Assembly: GCA_002774555.1 (NCBI GenBank)
Contig: PEYC01000018.1
Span: 1-13,497 of the forward strand
Direction: 5' to 3'
Source of the DNA: Candidatus Nealsonbacteria bacterium CG08_land_8_20_14_0_20_36_22
GTDB lineage: Bacteria; Patescibacteriota; Minisyncoccia; Minisyncoccales; GWA2-38-27
DNA: 13,497 nucleotides
The notes under the pieces are model-generated. The model was not told the DNA's origin, made no database searches, and saw only the letters and a program-made list of their open reading frames with translations. Position 1 is the first letter of the stretch. Each line of letters starts with the position of its first letter. Position numbers and translations under genes: made by a program. This document shows positions 6,125 through 12,391 of this stretch, piece by piece.

Positions 6125-6808
6125 ATGCCAAAAGTGAAAATTCCATATCATCTGGGGATTATCATTGATGGAAACAGAAGATGGGCAAGAGAAAAAGGAT
6201 TGCCGGTTTTTGAAGGCCACAAACGTGGATTAAAAAAAATAAAAGAAGTGATTAAATGGTGCAGGGAGAGGAGAGTGAAAATTCTCACTTTTTTTGTTTT
6301 CTCAACTGAAAATTGGAAACGTTCAAAAATGGAAGTTAGTTATTTGATGAAATTAGCCCAAGAGATAATGAAAAATTATATCAAGGAAGCTCGTAAGGAA
6401 AGAATTAAGATAAAAATAATTGGTCAAAAAGAAAAACTGCCACGAGCCCTGGCGAAAGCAATAAAAAATACAGAGGAATTAACAAAAAATAACAAAGAAA
6501 TGACAGTGAATTTTGCTTTAAGTTATGGAGGTAGACTAGAAATTACCGAGGCCGTTAAAAATATCATTAAAAAAAGAATTCCTCCTGAAAAAATTACCGA
6601 AGAGGTGATTTCTGAAAATCTTTGGACTTCTGATTTAGATTTATTGATTAGGACAGGAAAAGAACAGCGTCTTTCCAATTTTTTGATTTGGCAGGTAGCT
6701 TACTCTGAACTTTATTTCACCAAAAAATACTGGCCTGATTTTACAGAAAAAGATTTGGAAGAGGCCTTTGAAGATTTTTCTTTACGTCAGCGCAGATTTG
6801 GAAAATAA
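6125..6808 (+). CDS. uppS: Isoprenyl transferase / undecaprenyl diphosphate synthase
   Basis: A 227-residue cis-prenyltransferase, which condenses isopentenyl diphosphate onto farnesyl diphosphate to make the C55 lipid carrier for cell-wall precursors. Motif I is HLGIIIDGNRRWA with catalytic Asp15; the usual DGNGRWA is here DGNRRWA. The segment LTFFVFSTENWKRS matches the conserved FSxENWxRp block. Near the C terminus, LLIRTGKEQRLSNFLIWQVAYSELYF holds the conserved Arg and Ser residues and SNFLxWQxAYxE. Length is slightly short but complete. It follows the geranylgeranyl-reductase-like gene by 11 bases, so the two are probably one unit. The 3' end faces the recombinase gene with a 35-base gap and no clear terminator. 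Confidence 0.95.
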   Translation: MPKVKIPYHLGIIIDGNRRWAREKGLPVFEGHKRGLKKIKEVIKWCRERRVKILTFFVFSTENWKRSKMEVSYLMKLAQEIMKNYIKEARKERIKIKIIGQKEKLPRALAKAIKNTEELTKNNKEMTVNFALSYGGRLEITEAVKNIIKKRIPPEKITEEVISENLWTSDLDLLIRTGKEQRLSNFLIWQVAYSELYFTKKYWPDFTEKDLEEAFEDFSLRQRRFGK

Positions 6809-6812
6809 TTAT

Positions 6813-6826
6813 ATTATGCGACATTT
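6813..6826 (+). repeat. Left copy of a 14-bp inverted repeat flanking the recombinase region
   Basis: ATTATGCGACATTT, the exact reverse complement of 8280-8293. It lies between uppS and the recombinase gene. Read on the + strand it opens a 30-residue frame (MRHFNLGGFF..., 6816-6908), antisense to the recombinase 3' end and probably not a gene. Confidence 0.5.
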
Positions 6827-6843
6827 CAATCTTGGCGGTTTTT

Positions 6844-7800
6844 TTATTCTTTCAAATTTTTGCCTCTGTGGAATTGGCGATGAATATCGAGCAATCTCTT
6901 ATTGGTAACGTGAGTGTAAATTTGAGTACTGGTAATGCTTCTGTGGCCCAAAAATTCCTGGATTATTCTTAAATCAACCCCTTGAGATAATAAATCTGTG
7001 GCATAGGAATGACGAAGGGTATGAGGTGTGGTAAAAATAGGAACACCGGCTTTTGTTGCATATTTTTTCACACTTCTTTCTATTGAACGGTTTGTCAGAC
7101 GAGATTCAGCATCTTTTCGCGCTCTATAATGGATAAACAACGGTTTTTCTTTGTCGTCGCGAATTTCCAGATATTTTTTTAACCATTTAAGGGCTCTTTC
7201 TGAAAAATAAACAGTTCTCGGATAATCACCCTTACCAATAATAGCAAGCTCCAAATCTTTTTTATCTTTTATGTTGACAAATTGGTCGCGGTTTAAGGCC
7301 ATTAATTCAGCTATTCTTAGACCGGTTGAAAATAAGATTTCCAAAATAGCTCTGTCTCTTAAGCCAATAATTGTATTTATGTCAGGGGCCAGTAAAAGCT
7401 TCTCAATTTGCTCTAAATTAAGGAATTTTAGGCTTTTTTCGCGTTTATCGGCCTTAGGAAGGGCGATTTTGTCAGCCGGCAGTGATAAGATGTCTTTTGC
7501 CGAAAAATAGCTCAGAAGGGCTCTTAAAGCGATTAAATAGTAGCTCTGGGTAGTTTTCTTCAAAGAGCGACCCTTTTTGTCGGTATAACGGGATAAATAT
7601 AAGCGATAGTCCCAAATATGGTCGGGAATTAATTGATGGGGTTTTAGATTATCTAATTTCTTTATTTTTAACCAATTAAAAAATTTCCGCAAGAATGCTT
7701 CGTAATTTTCCTGGGTCTTTGAAGATAATCCTTTTTCCACATCTATCCAGTCCAAAAAATCGTTTATATGTTGGGGGAGTGGTTTCTGACTTTTCTTCAT
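6844..7800 (-). CDS. XerC/XerD-type tyrosine site-specific recombinase
   Basis: 318 residues. The N-terminal SAM-like core-binding domain spans about residues 8-105 (NDFLDWIDVEKGLSSKTQENY). The catalytic domain has the full set: Arg162 (STGLRIAEL), Lys190 (IIGKGDYPR), His260 and Arg263 (HTLRHSYATDL), His286 (LGHRSI) and the nucleophile Tyr295 (TQIYTH). The enzyme is therefore expected to be active. Length fits Xer proteins (about 300) rather than long phage integrases. The normal role is resolving chromosome dimers at dif; a single-Xer system is plausible as no second copy is seen here. The start is supported by AGGA six bases upstream. It is the last gene of the - strand block. Its position between 14-bp inverted repeats also allows a local-inversion role, which is speculative. 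Confidence 0.93.
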   Translation of the reverse strand: MKKSQKPLPQHINDFLDWIDVEKGLSSKTQENYEAFLRKFFNWLKIKKLDNLKPHQLIPDHIWDYRLYLSRYTDKKGRSLKKTTQSYYLIALRALLSYFSAKDILSLPADKIALPKADKREKSLKFLNLEQIEKLLLAPDINTIIGLRDRAILEILFSTGLRIAELMALNRDQFVNIKDKKDLELAIIGKGDYPRTVYFSERALKWLKKYLEIRDDKEKPLFIHYRARKDAESRLTNRSIERSVKKYATKAGVPIFTTPHTLRHSYATDLLSQGVDLRIIQEFLGHRSITSTQIYTHVTNKRLLDIHRQFHRGKNLKE

Positions 7801-7845
7801 ATTAAGTCCTATTAAGCAAGATTATTCGACATTTCTTATATCTAT

Positions 7846-7872
7846 ATTATAGGGCATAAAAACCCCTGTCAA
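7846..7872 (-). promoter_or_regulatory. Promoter of the recombinase gene
   Basis: On the - strand: TTGACA (7872-7867), a short 15-base spacer, and TATAAT (7851-7846). Predicted start near 7839, giving a leader of about 39 bases with AGGA before the ATG. A 6-bp hairpin, AAGTGG/CCACTT (7871-7876 with 7884-7889), touches the -35 box. It could be a weak terminator for the upstream gene or a regulator site. Confidence 0.6.
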
Positions 7873-7894
7873 GTGGAAAAATCCCACTTCCCCA

Positions 7895-8290
7895 CTATTT
7901 TATCAACTCTTTGAATTTTTGCCAGATAGATTCACCAATTTTTGGCACTTCTACTTTAATTTCTTCTTTCATTTCTTTTTTTTCTTTTTCAAATTCTTCT
8001 TTGACTTCAGGCTTTCTTCTTTCAACCTCTTTTCCTAAAAGCAAATAAATTCTTTGCCAGATGCCTTCAAAAAAGGGAAAAATATATGAAGACCATAAAT
8101 TTTTAAACCAATCTAGCGCTTCCCCCCAGATTGCTAAAGCTTCCTGCCAGCTGTTTTTTAATGCCTCAGGGAAATCAGCCAATGTTTTTGGTGCTCCCAC
8201 TAGAGGCTCTGATGGCTCTTGGGCAAAAGAAAAAGGGATGGCAATTATTAATAAAAGATAAATTATTGAAAAAACAAGTAAATGTCGCAT
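7895..8290 (-). CDS. Exported tryptophan-rich small protein of unknown function
   Basis: 131 residues; no family is recognised. Residues 1-23 form a signal peptide (hydrophobic run LVFSIIYLLLIIAIPF, then SFA before QEP, a plausible signal peptidase I site). The middle (about 45-90) holds many tryptophans and aromatic residues in an amphipathic pattern (SWQEALAIWGEALDWFKNLW, IFPFFEGIW), suggesting membrane-surface association. The C-terminal third is Lys/Glu-rich (about 90-120), probably a long helix or coiled coil, and ends in another aromatic patch, IWQKFKELIK. It starts 15 bases after gltX with no Shine-Dalgarno sequence, so it is probably expressed by read-through from gltX. Its start codon lies inside the right 14-bp inverted repeat (8280-8293). 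Confidence 0.75.
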   Translation of the reverse strand: MRHLLVFSIIYLLLIIAIPFSFAQEPSEPLVGAPKTLADFPEALKNSWQEALAIWGEALDWFKNLWSSYIFPFFEGIWQRIYLLLGKEVERRKPEVKEEFEKEKKEMKEEIKVEVPKIGESIWQKFKELIK

Positions 8291-8293
8291 AAT
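8280..8293 (+). repeat. Right copy of the 14-bp inverted repeat
   Basis: AAATGTCGCATAAT, the exact reverse complement of 6813-6826. It includes the first codons (ATG CGA CAT TT) of the exported-protein gene on the - strand, so an inversion between the two copies would leave that reading frame intact. Confidence 0.5.
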
Positions 8294-8305
8294 TTTGATA
8301 AAAAG

Positions 8306-9865
8306 TTATTTCACCAAAGATCTTGCCTCTTTTATTCTTTTTAAGGTTATTTCTTTTCCTAAAATTTCGGCAATTTCAAAAGGACCAGCTGAGGCCTCCT
8401 TACCCGTTAAAGCTACCCTTAGGGGCCAAAGCAGATATCCCCTATCCCCTACCTTTTCTGCTTCCAAGAGTAAAACTGTTTCTAAATTTTCTTTTTCCCA
8501 ATTATTCTCTTTTATTTTAGAAATTATTTTTTCCAATTTATTAAAAGAGTCGTTAATTTCTTTTTCTGTCATATTTTTCCAACTAAAAAGTTCTTTTTTA
8601 TAATCTAACTTCTTTTTAAAGAAAAAATCAGTTAGTTCTGAAATTTCAGAAAGTTTTTTTAGCCGTTCTTGATATATAACGACAATTTTCTTCAAATAAT
8701 CAAAATTTATTTCTTCTCTGGTCTCGGCGATTCTATAAGATTGAGTAATGCTTATTCCGCCATAAGCCGGAGGATACTGCTCAGTTTTAAAAATTGGTTC
8801 TATTAATCCTTCTTGAGTTAAGTAAGGAATACATAATTCTGTTAGTTTTTCAGGCGATTTCTGGCGAATATAGAAACCGTTTAAAAAGTCCAGTCTTTTA
8901 ATATTAAAGACAGCCCCACCCTTTTGCACCCGCTCTATTAAAAATTCCTTTACTAAAGAAGCCAAAGAAAAAATTTCTCTTTCTGTTCCTGGATTCCACC
9001 CCAAAAAAGCTATAAAATTAATTAAGGTCTCTGGTAAATACCCCTTATTTTTATATTCTTTAAGAGAAACAACCCCGTGTCTTTTACTTAATTTACTTTT
9101 ATCAGGGCCTAAAATTAAAGGCAAATGAGCATAATGGGGCTGGGGAAAACCAAGGGTCTCTTGTAAGAGAATTTGGACAGGAGTATTCGGTAAAAGGTCC
9201 TCTCCTCTAATTACGTGACTAATTTTCATTTCAAAATCATCTACTACCACAGCAAAATTATACAAAGGGGTCTCCAGATCTTTGGCAATAGAAATATCGC
9301 CCATTAAACTCGTATCAAATTCTATCCTGCCTCTAATAATATCCTTAAAGACAATTTTTTTGGCAAGAATTTTAAATTTGATAACTGATTTTTTGCCTTC
9401 AGATAAATTTCTTTCAACTTCTTCCAGAGAAAGCTTGGCGCACTTGCCATTATAACGAGGCGCTAATCCCCTACTCATTTGCTCTTGTCTTTGGACTTCT
9501 AATTCTTCTTCTGAACAAAAACAATGATACGCCTTGCCTTCTTTTAAAAGTTTCTCCAAATATTTGGCATAAATATCCTTTCTCTCGCTCTGTTTATACG
9601 GTCCCTCGTCCCACTCAATCCCAAGCCATTTTAGGCCTTCTATAATATTTTCCTCAAATTCTGGTTTTGACCTTTCTCTATCTGTATCCTCAATGCGTAA
9701 AACAAAAATGCCCTGATATTTTTTGGCAAATAAATAATTGAAAAGAGCAGTTCTGGCGCTACCAATATGAAGAAAACCGGTTGGCGAAGGAGCAAACCTT
9801 GTTCGTACTTCTCCGGGTTTAATAAATTGAAATTTTTCTTTTAAGGTCTGAGTAATGGGTTCCAT
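8306..9865 (-). CDS. gltX: Glutamyl-tRNA synthetase
   Basis: 519 residues from the chosen start. A class I synthetase that charges tRNA-Glu, and probably also tRNA-Gln if a GatCAB route is used, as is common where GlnRS is absent. The catalytic core opens with RTRFAPSPTGFLHIGSARTA (HIGH-type motif HIGS, residues 33-36). A zinc-binding-like CFC (Cys115, Cys117) and YNGKC (Cys142) follow, then the KMSKS-type motif KLSKR (258-262). The anticodon-binding helical domain completes the protein. The ATG at 9865 is preferred over upstream TTG and ATG codons because those fall in or before the -10 box. Even so, about 20 residues precede the usual N terminus of the family. There is no Shine-Dalgarno sequence. 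It lies upstream of the exported-protein and recombinase genes. Confidence 0.96.
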   Translation of the reverse strand: MEPITQTLKEKFQFIKPGEVRTRFAPSPTGFLHIGSARTALFNYLFAKKYQGIFVLRIEDTDRERSKPEFEENIIEGLKWLGIEWDEGPYKQSERKDIYAKYLEKLLKEGKAYHCFCSEEELEVQRQEQMSRGLAPRYNGKCAKLSLEEVERNLSEGKKSVIKFKILAKKIVFKDIIRGRIEFDTSLMGDISIAKDLETPLYNFAVVVDDFEMKISHVIRGEDLLPNTPVQILLQETLGFPQPHYAHLPLILGPDKSKLSKRHGVVSLKEYKNKGYLPETLINFIAFLGWNPGTEREIFSLASLVKEFLIERVQKGGAVFNIKRLDFLNGFYIRQKSPEKLTELCIPYLTQEGLIEPIFKTEQYPPAYGGISITQSYRIAETREEINFDYLKKIVVIYQERLKKLSEISELTDFFFKKKLDYKKELFSWKNMTEKEINDSFNKLEKIISKIKENNWEKENLETVLLLEAEKVGDRGYLLWPLRVALTGKEASAGPFEIAEILGKEITLKRIKEARSLVK

Positions 9866-9871
9866 AGTTTT

Positions 9872-9900
9872 ATTATACATAATCAATTTTCAATTTACAA
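9872..9900 (-). promoter_or_regulatory. Promoter of gltX, carried by the AT-rich repeat, start site at the ATG
   Basis: On the - strand: TTGTAA (9900-9895), a 17-base spacer, and a perfect TATAAT (9877-9872). Six bases separate the -10 box from the ATG at 9865, so the predicted +1 is the A of the start codon, implying a leaderless mRNA. The -35 box lies inside repeat copy B. Confidence 0.6.
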
Positions 9901-9960
9901 TTTTCATTAAATTCTCAATGATTCAATTTCCAAACAGTTTAAAAATTAAAAATTAAAAAT
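9883..9960 (+). repeat. AT-rich dispersed repeat, copy B
   Basis: Units of CAATTTTCAATTT at the left and AAAAATTAAAAATT at the right, filling the gap between mrdA and gltX. About 28 of 36 ungapped positions match copy A (2651-2740) in the same orientation. The left end carries the gltX promoter -35 box; the right end touches the mrdA stop codon. Confidence 0.65.
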
Positions 9961-11900
9961 TATCTATTGAAATACCATCTTAGCACTCCTTTAGCTACTG
10001 ATAAAGCGGCGGATTGAACATTTTTGACATTCTCTACCATAATTGTTAAAACAATTTCCGGATCTTCATAAGGACCAAAAACGGTTACCCAATTGTGATA
10101 ATAATTAGACCGCGGTGTCTCGGCAGTTCCTGTTTTAACCGCAACGGCTACTGGCAAAGAGTTTAAGGAAACAGCTGTGGCAAAAGGGCTATTTTCACCA
10201 GTGACTGACATTCTCATTCCCTCTCTGACAATTTGAAGCTCCTCGGGGTCAATAAAATTTTCTCTTATAATCTCCGGCTTTATCTCGGAAATTAGATTTT
10301 TTTCTTTGTCGCTTATCGCTTTTACCACTTTTGGCTGAAAAACCGTTCCTCCATTGGCTATTGCCCCAAAGGCCGTTACGACCTGAAGAGGAGTAACTTT
10401 AATATCGCCCTGACCAATAGAAAGATTATATGTATCGCCATCCCACCATGGTTCTTTTTTTATTTCTTTTTTCCAGTCAGGAGAAGGAATAAAACCGTTA
10501 ACCTCTCCCGGTAAATCAATCTGGGTTTTATTCCCCCAACCAAAAAACTCAAGATATTTTTTAATTCTTGAAGGTCCTAATCCTTCCTGGTCTCCATATC
10601 CTCCGCCGATTGTGTAAAAATAGACGTCACAGGATTCGGCAATAGCTTCTTCTAGGGCTATCCAACCATGGGTCCGCCAGTCCTTGTAATGATAAATAAT
10701 ATCTGGATTATATTTATGGGGTATGGTAATTTCGCCCTGACAATAAATTTTTTTTGTTGGCGATATTAAATTCTCTTCTAAAGCCGCCGTAGCAATTAAT
10801 GGTTTGATAGTAGAACCTGTTGGATATAAACCAGAAATAACCCTATTAAAAAGAGGTTCTTGAGGATTTGTCAAAAGAGCTGCAAGAACTTGCTGGTCAG
10901 ATTCTTTATTAAATAGATTATTATCATAGTTTGGTAAACTAACCATGGCTATGAGCCCGCCGGTTTTGGGATTTAAAGCTATTCCCACTGCTTTTTTAGC
11001 ACCGGTTTTCTCAAGGATTTCTTTTAACTCTTGCTCAATTTTTTTCTGCAATTCAATATCTAGCCATAAAACCAAACTTTTCCCCGACTGAGGTAAAGAA
11101 ACTATTTCTTCTGATAATATATTTCCATAAACATCTCTTTCTATCCGTGTCTTTCCCGGATTCTTTCTTAAGACCTGCTCATATGACTTCTCAAGACCAT
11201 CTCTCCCAATTAAATCTGTAATTGAGTAAATCCCAGGATTTTCTTTTAATTCTTCTGCATTTATCTTACCGATATAACCAAGTAGATGAGAAAAAGTCGG
11301 GCCATCTTTATAATGTCTAATAGAATTTCTTTCTATCTGAAATCCAGGAAAACTATTAATTTTTGTCTCGAGGATAATTAATGTTTGATGGTCAAGATTT
11401 TCTGCAATTAAGATTTTCTGTTCATTCCCTTCGTTAATCTTCTCTTCTAAATTATTAGGATTTATATTAATAATCTTAGCGATTTCTTTAAGAATTTCTA
11501 TTTTTCTGGAATCATCGGCAGGAAGCTTGCTTTTATCTAGGACTAAATCAAAACTAGGTTGATTGAAAACTAATTGTTCTCCTTCCTGAGCATAAATTAC
11601 TCCTCGTTCCGCTTTAATTGAATGAAATATAAATTTATTCTGGTCAGCCAGGGATAAAAATCTCTCGTTTTCTAAAACTTGGAATTGAAATGTCTTTACC
11701 AAAAGAACAAAAAATATAACTAAAGATAATATAAAAACCCTTTTAAGGGCTCTTGAATGAAGAGGAACTTCAAACTTTTTTTCTGAAATGCCAAATTCTT
11801 CTTCCTTTTCTTTGGCCAGACGGTCTAAAAAGATTTCCTGGGGCTCTATATCTATATTCCGTTTCGTTTTAAATTTTCTCAAAAAACGGGACCCGAACAT
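9960..11900 (-). CDS. mrdA: Penicillin-binding protein 2 (elongation-specific transpeptidase)
   Basis: 646 residues; a class B PBP that crosslinks peptidoglycan during side-wall elongation with RodA and the Mre proteins. A cytoplasmic basic tail (1-50) is followed by a membrane anchor (about 53-71), then the PBP dimerisation domain starting near KAERGVIYA. The transpeptidase domain holds all three motifs: STIK (Ser363 nucleophile, Lys366), SCD (423-425, a form usual in PBP2 proteins) and KTG (589-591). AIAESCDVYFYTIG and SIGQGDIKVTPLQ are typical of PBP2. The first 32 bases overlap the end of mreD, so the two are translationally coupled. The Shine-Dalgarno sequence is weak. rodA is not next to it; downstream comes gltX, which has its own promoter. 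Confidence 0.95.
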   Translation of the reverse strand: MFGSRFLRKFKTKRNIDIEPQEIFLDRLAKEKEEEFGISEKKFEVPLHSRALKRVFILSLVIFFVLLVKTFQFQVLENERFLSLADQNKFIFHSIKAERGVIYAQEGEQLVFNQPSFDLVLDKSKLPADDSRKIEILKEIAKIININPNNLEEKINEGNEQKILIAENLDHQTLIILETKINSFPGFQIERNSIRHYKDGPTFSHLLGYIGKINAEELKENPGIYSITDLIGRDGLEKSYEQVLRKNPGKTRIERDVYGNILSEEIVSLPQSGKSLVLWLDIELQKKIEQELKEILEKTGAKKAVGIALNPKTGGLIAMVSLPNYDNNLFNKESDQQVLAALLTNPQEPLFNRVISGLYPTGSTIKPLIATAALEENLISPTKKIYCQGEITIPHKYNPDIIYHYKDWRTHGWIALEEAIAESCDVYFYTIGGGYGDQEGLGPSRIKKYLEFFGWGNKTQIDLPGEVNGFIPSPDWKKEIKKEPWWDGDTYNLSIGQGDIKVTPLQVVTAFGAIANGGTVFQPKVVKAISDKEKNLISEIKPEIIRENFIDPEELQIVREGMRMSVTGENSPFATAVSLNSLPVAVAVKTGTAETPRSNYYHNWVTVFGPYEDPEIVLTIMVENVKNVQSAALSVAKGVLRWYFNR

Positions 11901-12180
11901 ATCTTCTAAAAATTAATTTTATTAAAATAACCAAGACCATTAAAATTAAAATATTATAGCCTATAAAAGACGAAGAAAATATATCCAAAAAAAATCCTCC
12001 GCTCAAAGCCATATATAATCCGAGCTCATTTCTCGGCTTCTCAAAAAAATTCCAAATAATTATTAAAATTAAAACCAAGTTCGGAAAAACGCCCCAAACA
12101 GCGAAATGAACAAAAAAACTGGCCTGAAGCAGGACTAAAAAATATAAAATAATAATTGAAATTAAAATTTTTTTAAACAT
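11869..12180 (-). CDS. mreD: MreD-like rod-shape-determining membrane protein
   Basis: 103 residues from the ATG at 12180; a TTG nine bases upstream is an alternative start. Several membrane spans are visible: ILISIIILYFLVLLQASFF, FPNLVLILIIIWNFF, and a C-terminal hydrophobic run ILILMVLVILIKLIF. The MreD hallmark is GGFFLDIFSSSFIGYNIL. The family is usually about 160 residues, so this is a short version. MreD belongs to the elongasome that guides PBP2 and RodA. Overlap with mrdA by 32 bases supports the assignment. mreB and mreC, normally just upstream, are not here; a 173-base intergenic region and an unrelated NYN gene lie there instead. A -10-like TATAAA (12207-12202, - strand) may serve the pair. 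Confidence 0.8.
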   Translation of the reverse strand: MFKKILISIIILYFLVLLQASFFVHFAVWGVFPNLVLILIIIWNFFEKPRNELGLYMALSGGFFLDIFSSSFIGYNILILMVLVILIKLIFRRYVRVPFFEKI

Positions 12181-12307
12181 TTTAATCAAAGCCCTGCTTC
12201 ATTTATATTAATGAAAATTCATTGAATTAATTCGTCTTTGAATGATTTATTTAAAAAAATCTCCTGACCCCGTTTTTTTTCATTTTTTTTATTAACAATC
12301 TGAACTA

Positions 12308-12337
12308 TTGACAAGAAGTTTTGATAATTGATATACT
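12308..12337 (+). promoter_or_regulatory. Orphan + strand promoter facing the NYN gene 3' end
   Basis: A perfect TTGACA (12308-12313), an 18-base spacer, and TATACT (12332-12337). The predicted start is 12344. No coding gene lies downstream on this strand; transcription would run antisense into the NYN gene. It is in the 173-base gap between mreD and the NYN gene, which also holds long T runs (about 12269-12290) and the sequence CTCCTGACCCC (12261-12271). Confidence 0.55.
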
Positions 12338-12343
12338 GAAAAT

Positions 12344-12391
12344 GTAGGAGAAATCCTACTAATCACGCGGTCCCGCCAAAAGCGGGATTTT
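12344..12391 (+). ncRNA. Candidate small RNA with two hairpins, antisense to the NYN gene end
   Basis: From the predicted start of the orphan promoter, GTAGGA (12344-12349) pairs with TCCTAC (12354-12359) around a GAAA tetraloop. A second stem, TCCCGC (12371-12376) with GCGGGA (12382-12387), is followed by TTTT, like a short intrinsic terminator. The result would be an RNA of about 48 bases, with its last ~29 bases complementary to the NYN coding end. Alternative: the second hairpin is just a REP-like DNA element and the first a weak terminator for the NYN gene. Confidence 0.3.

Noticed and set aside
6809..6843. dif site for the Xer recombinase (CGCATAA on the - strand resembles one dif arm)
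   Set aside because: Only one half-site matches; the second arm beyond a 6-base centre shows no inverted match, so a true dif site is not supported.
6816..6908. 30-residue + strand frame beginning MRHFNLGG after uppS
   Set aside because: It lies antisense to the conserved end of the recombinase, lacks a ribosome-binding site and has no membrane or domain pattern; the ATG is explained by the 14-bp repeat.
8295..8603. 102-residue + strand open frame opposite the gltX end
   Set aside because: It is an antisense shadow of the conserved gltX coding region with no ribosome-binding site or recognisable domain.
10626..10634. Loss of the SxN motif in PBP2 (SCD instead of SxN)
   Set aside because: An SxD form at this position is common in PBP2 proteins, so it is not a defect.
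11869..11900. Frameshift or fusion between mreD and mrdA
   Set aside because: The two frames overlap by 32 bases, but each has a plausible start and stop; this is a normal coupled overlap.
12201..12255. Third copy of the AT-rich dispersed repeat
   Set aside because: Only short AT-rich pieces (GAATGATTTATTT and a local near-palindrome AATGAA/TTCATT at 12210-12223) resemble copies A and B; no continuous alignment could be made.
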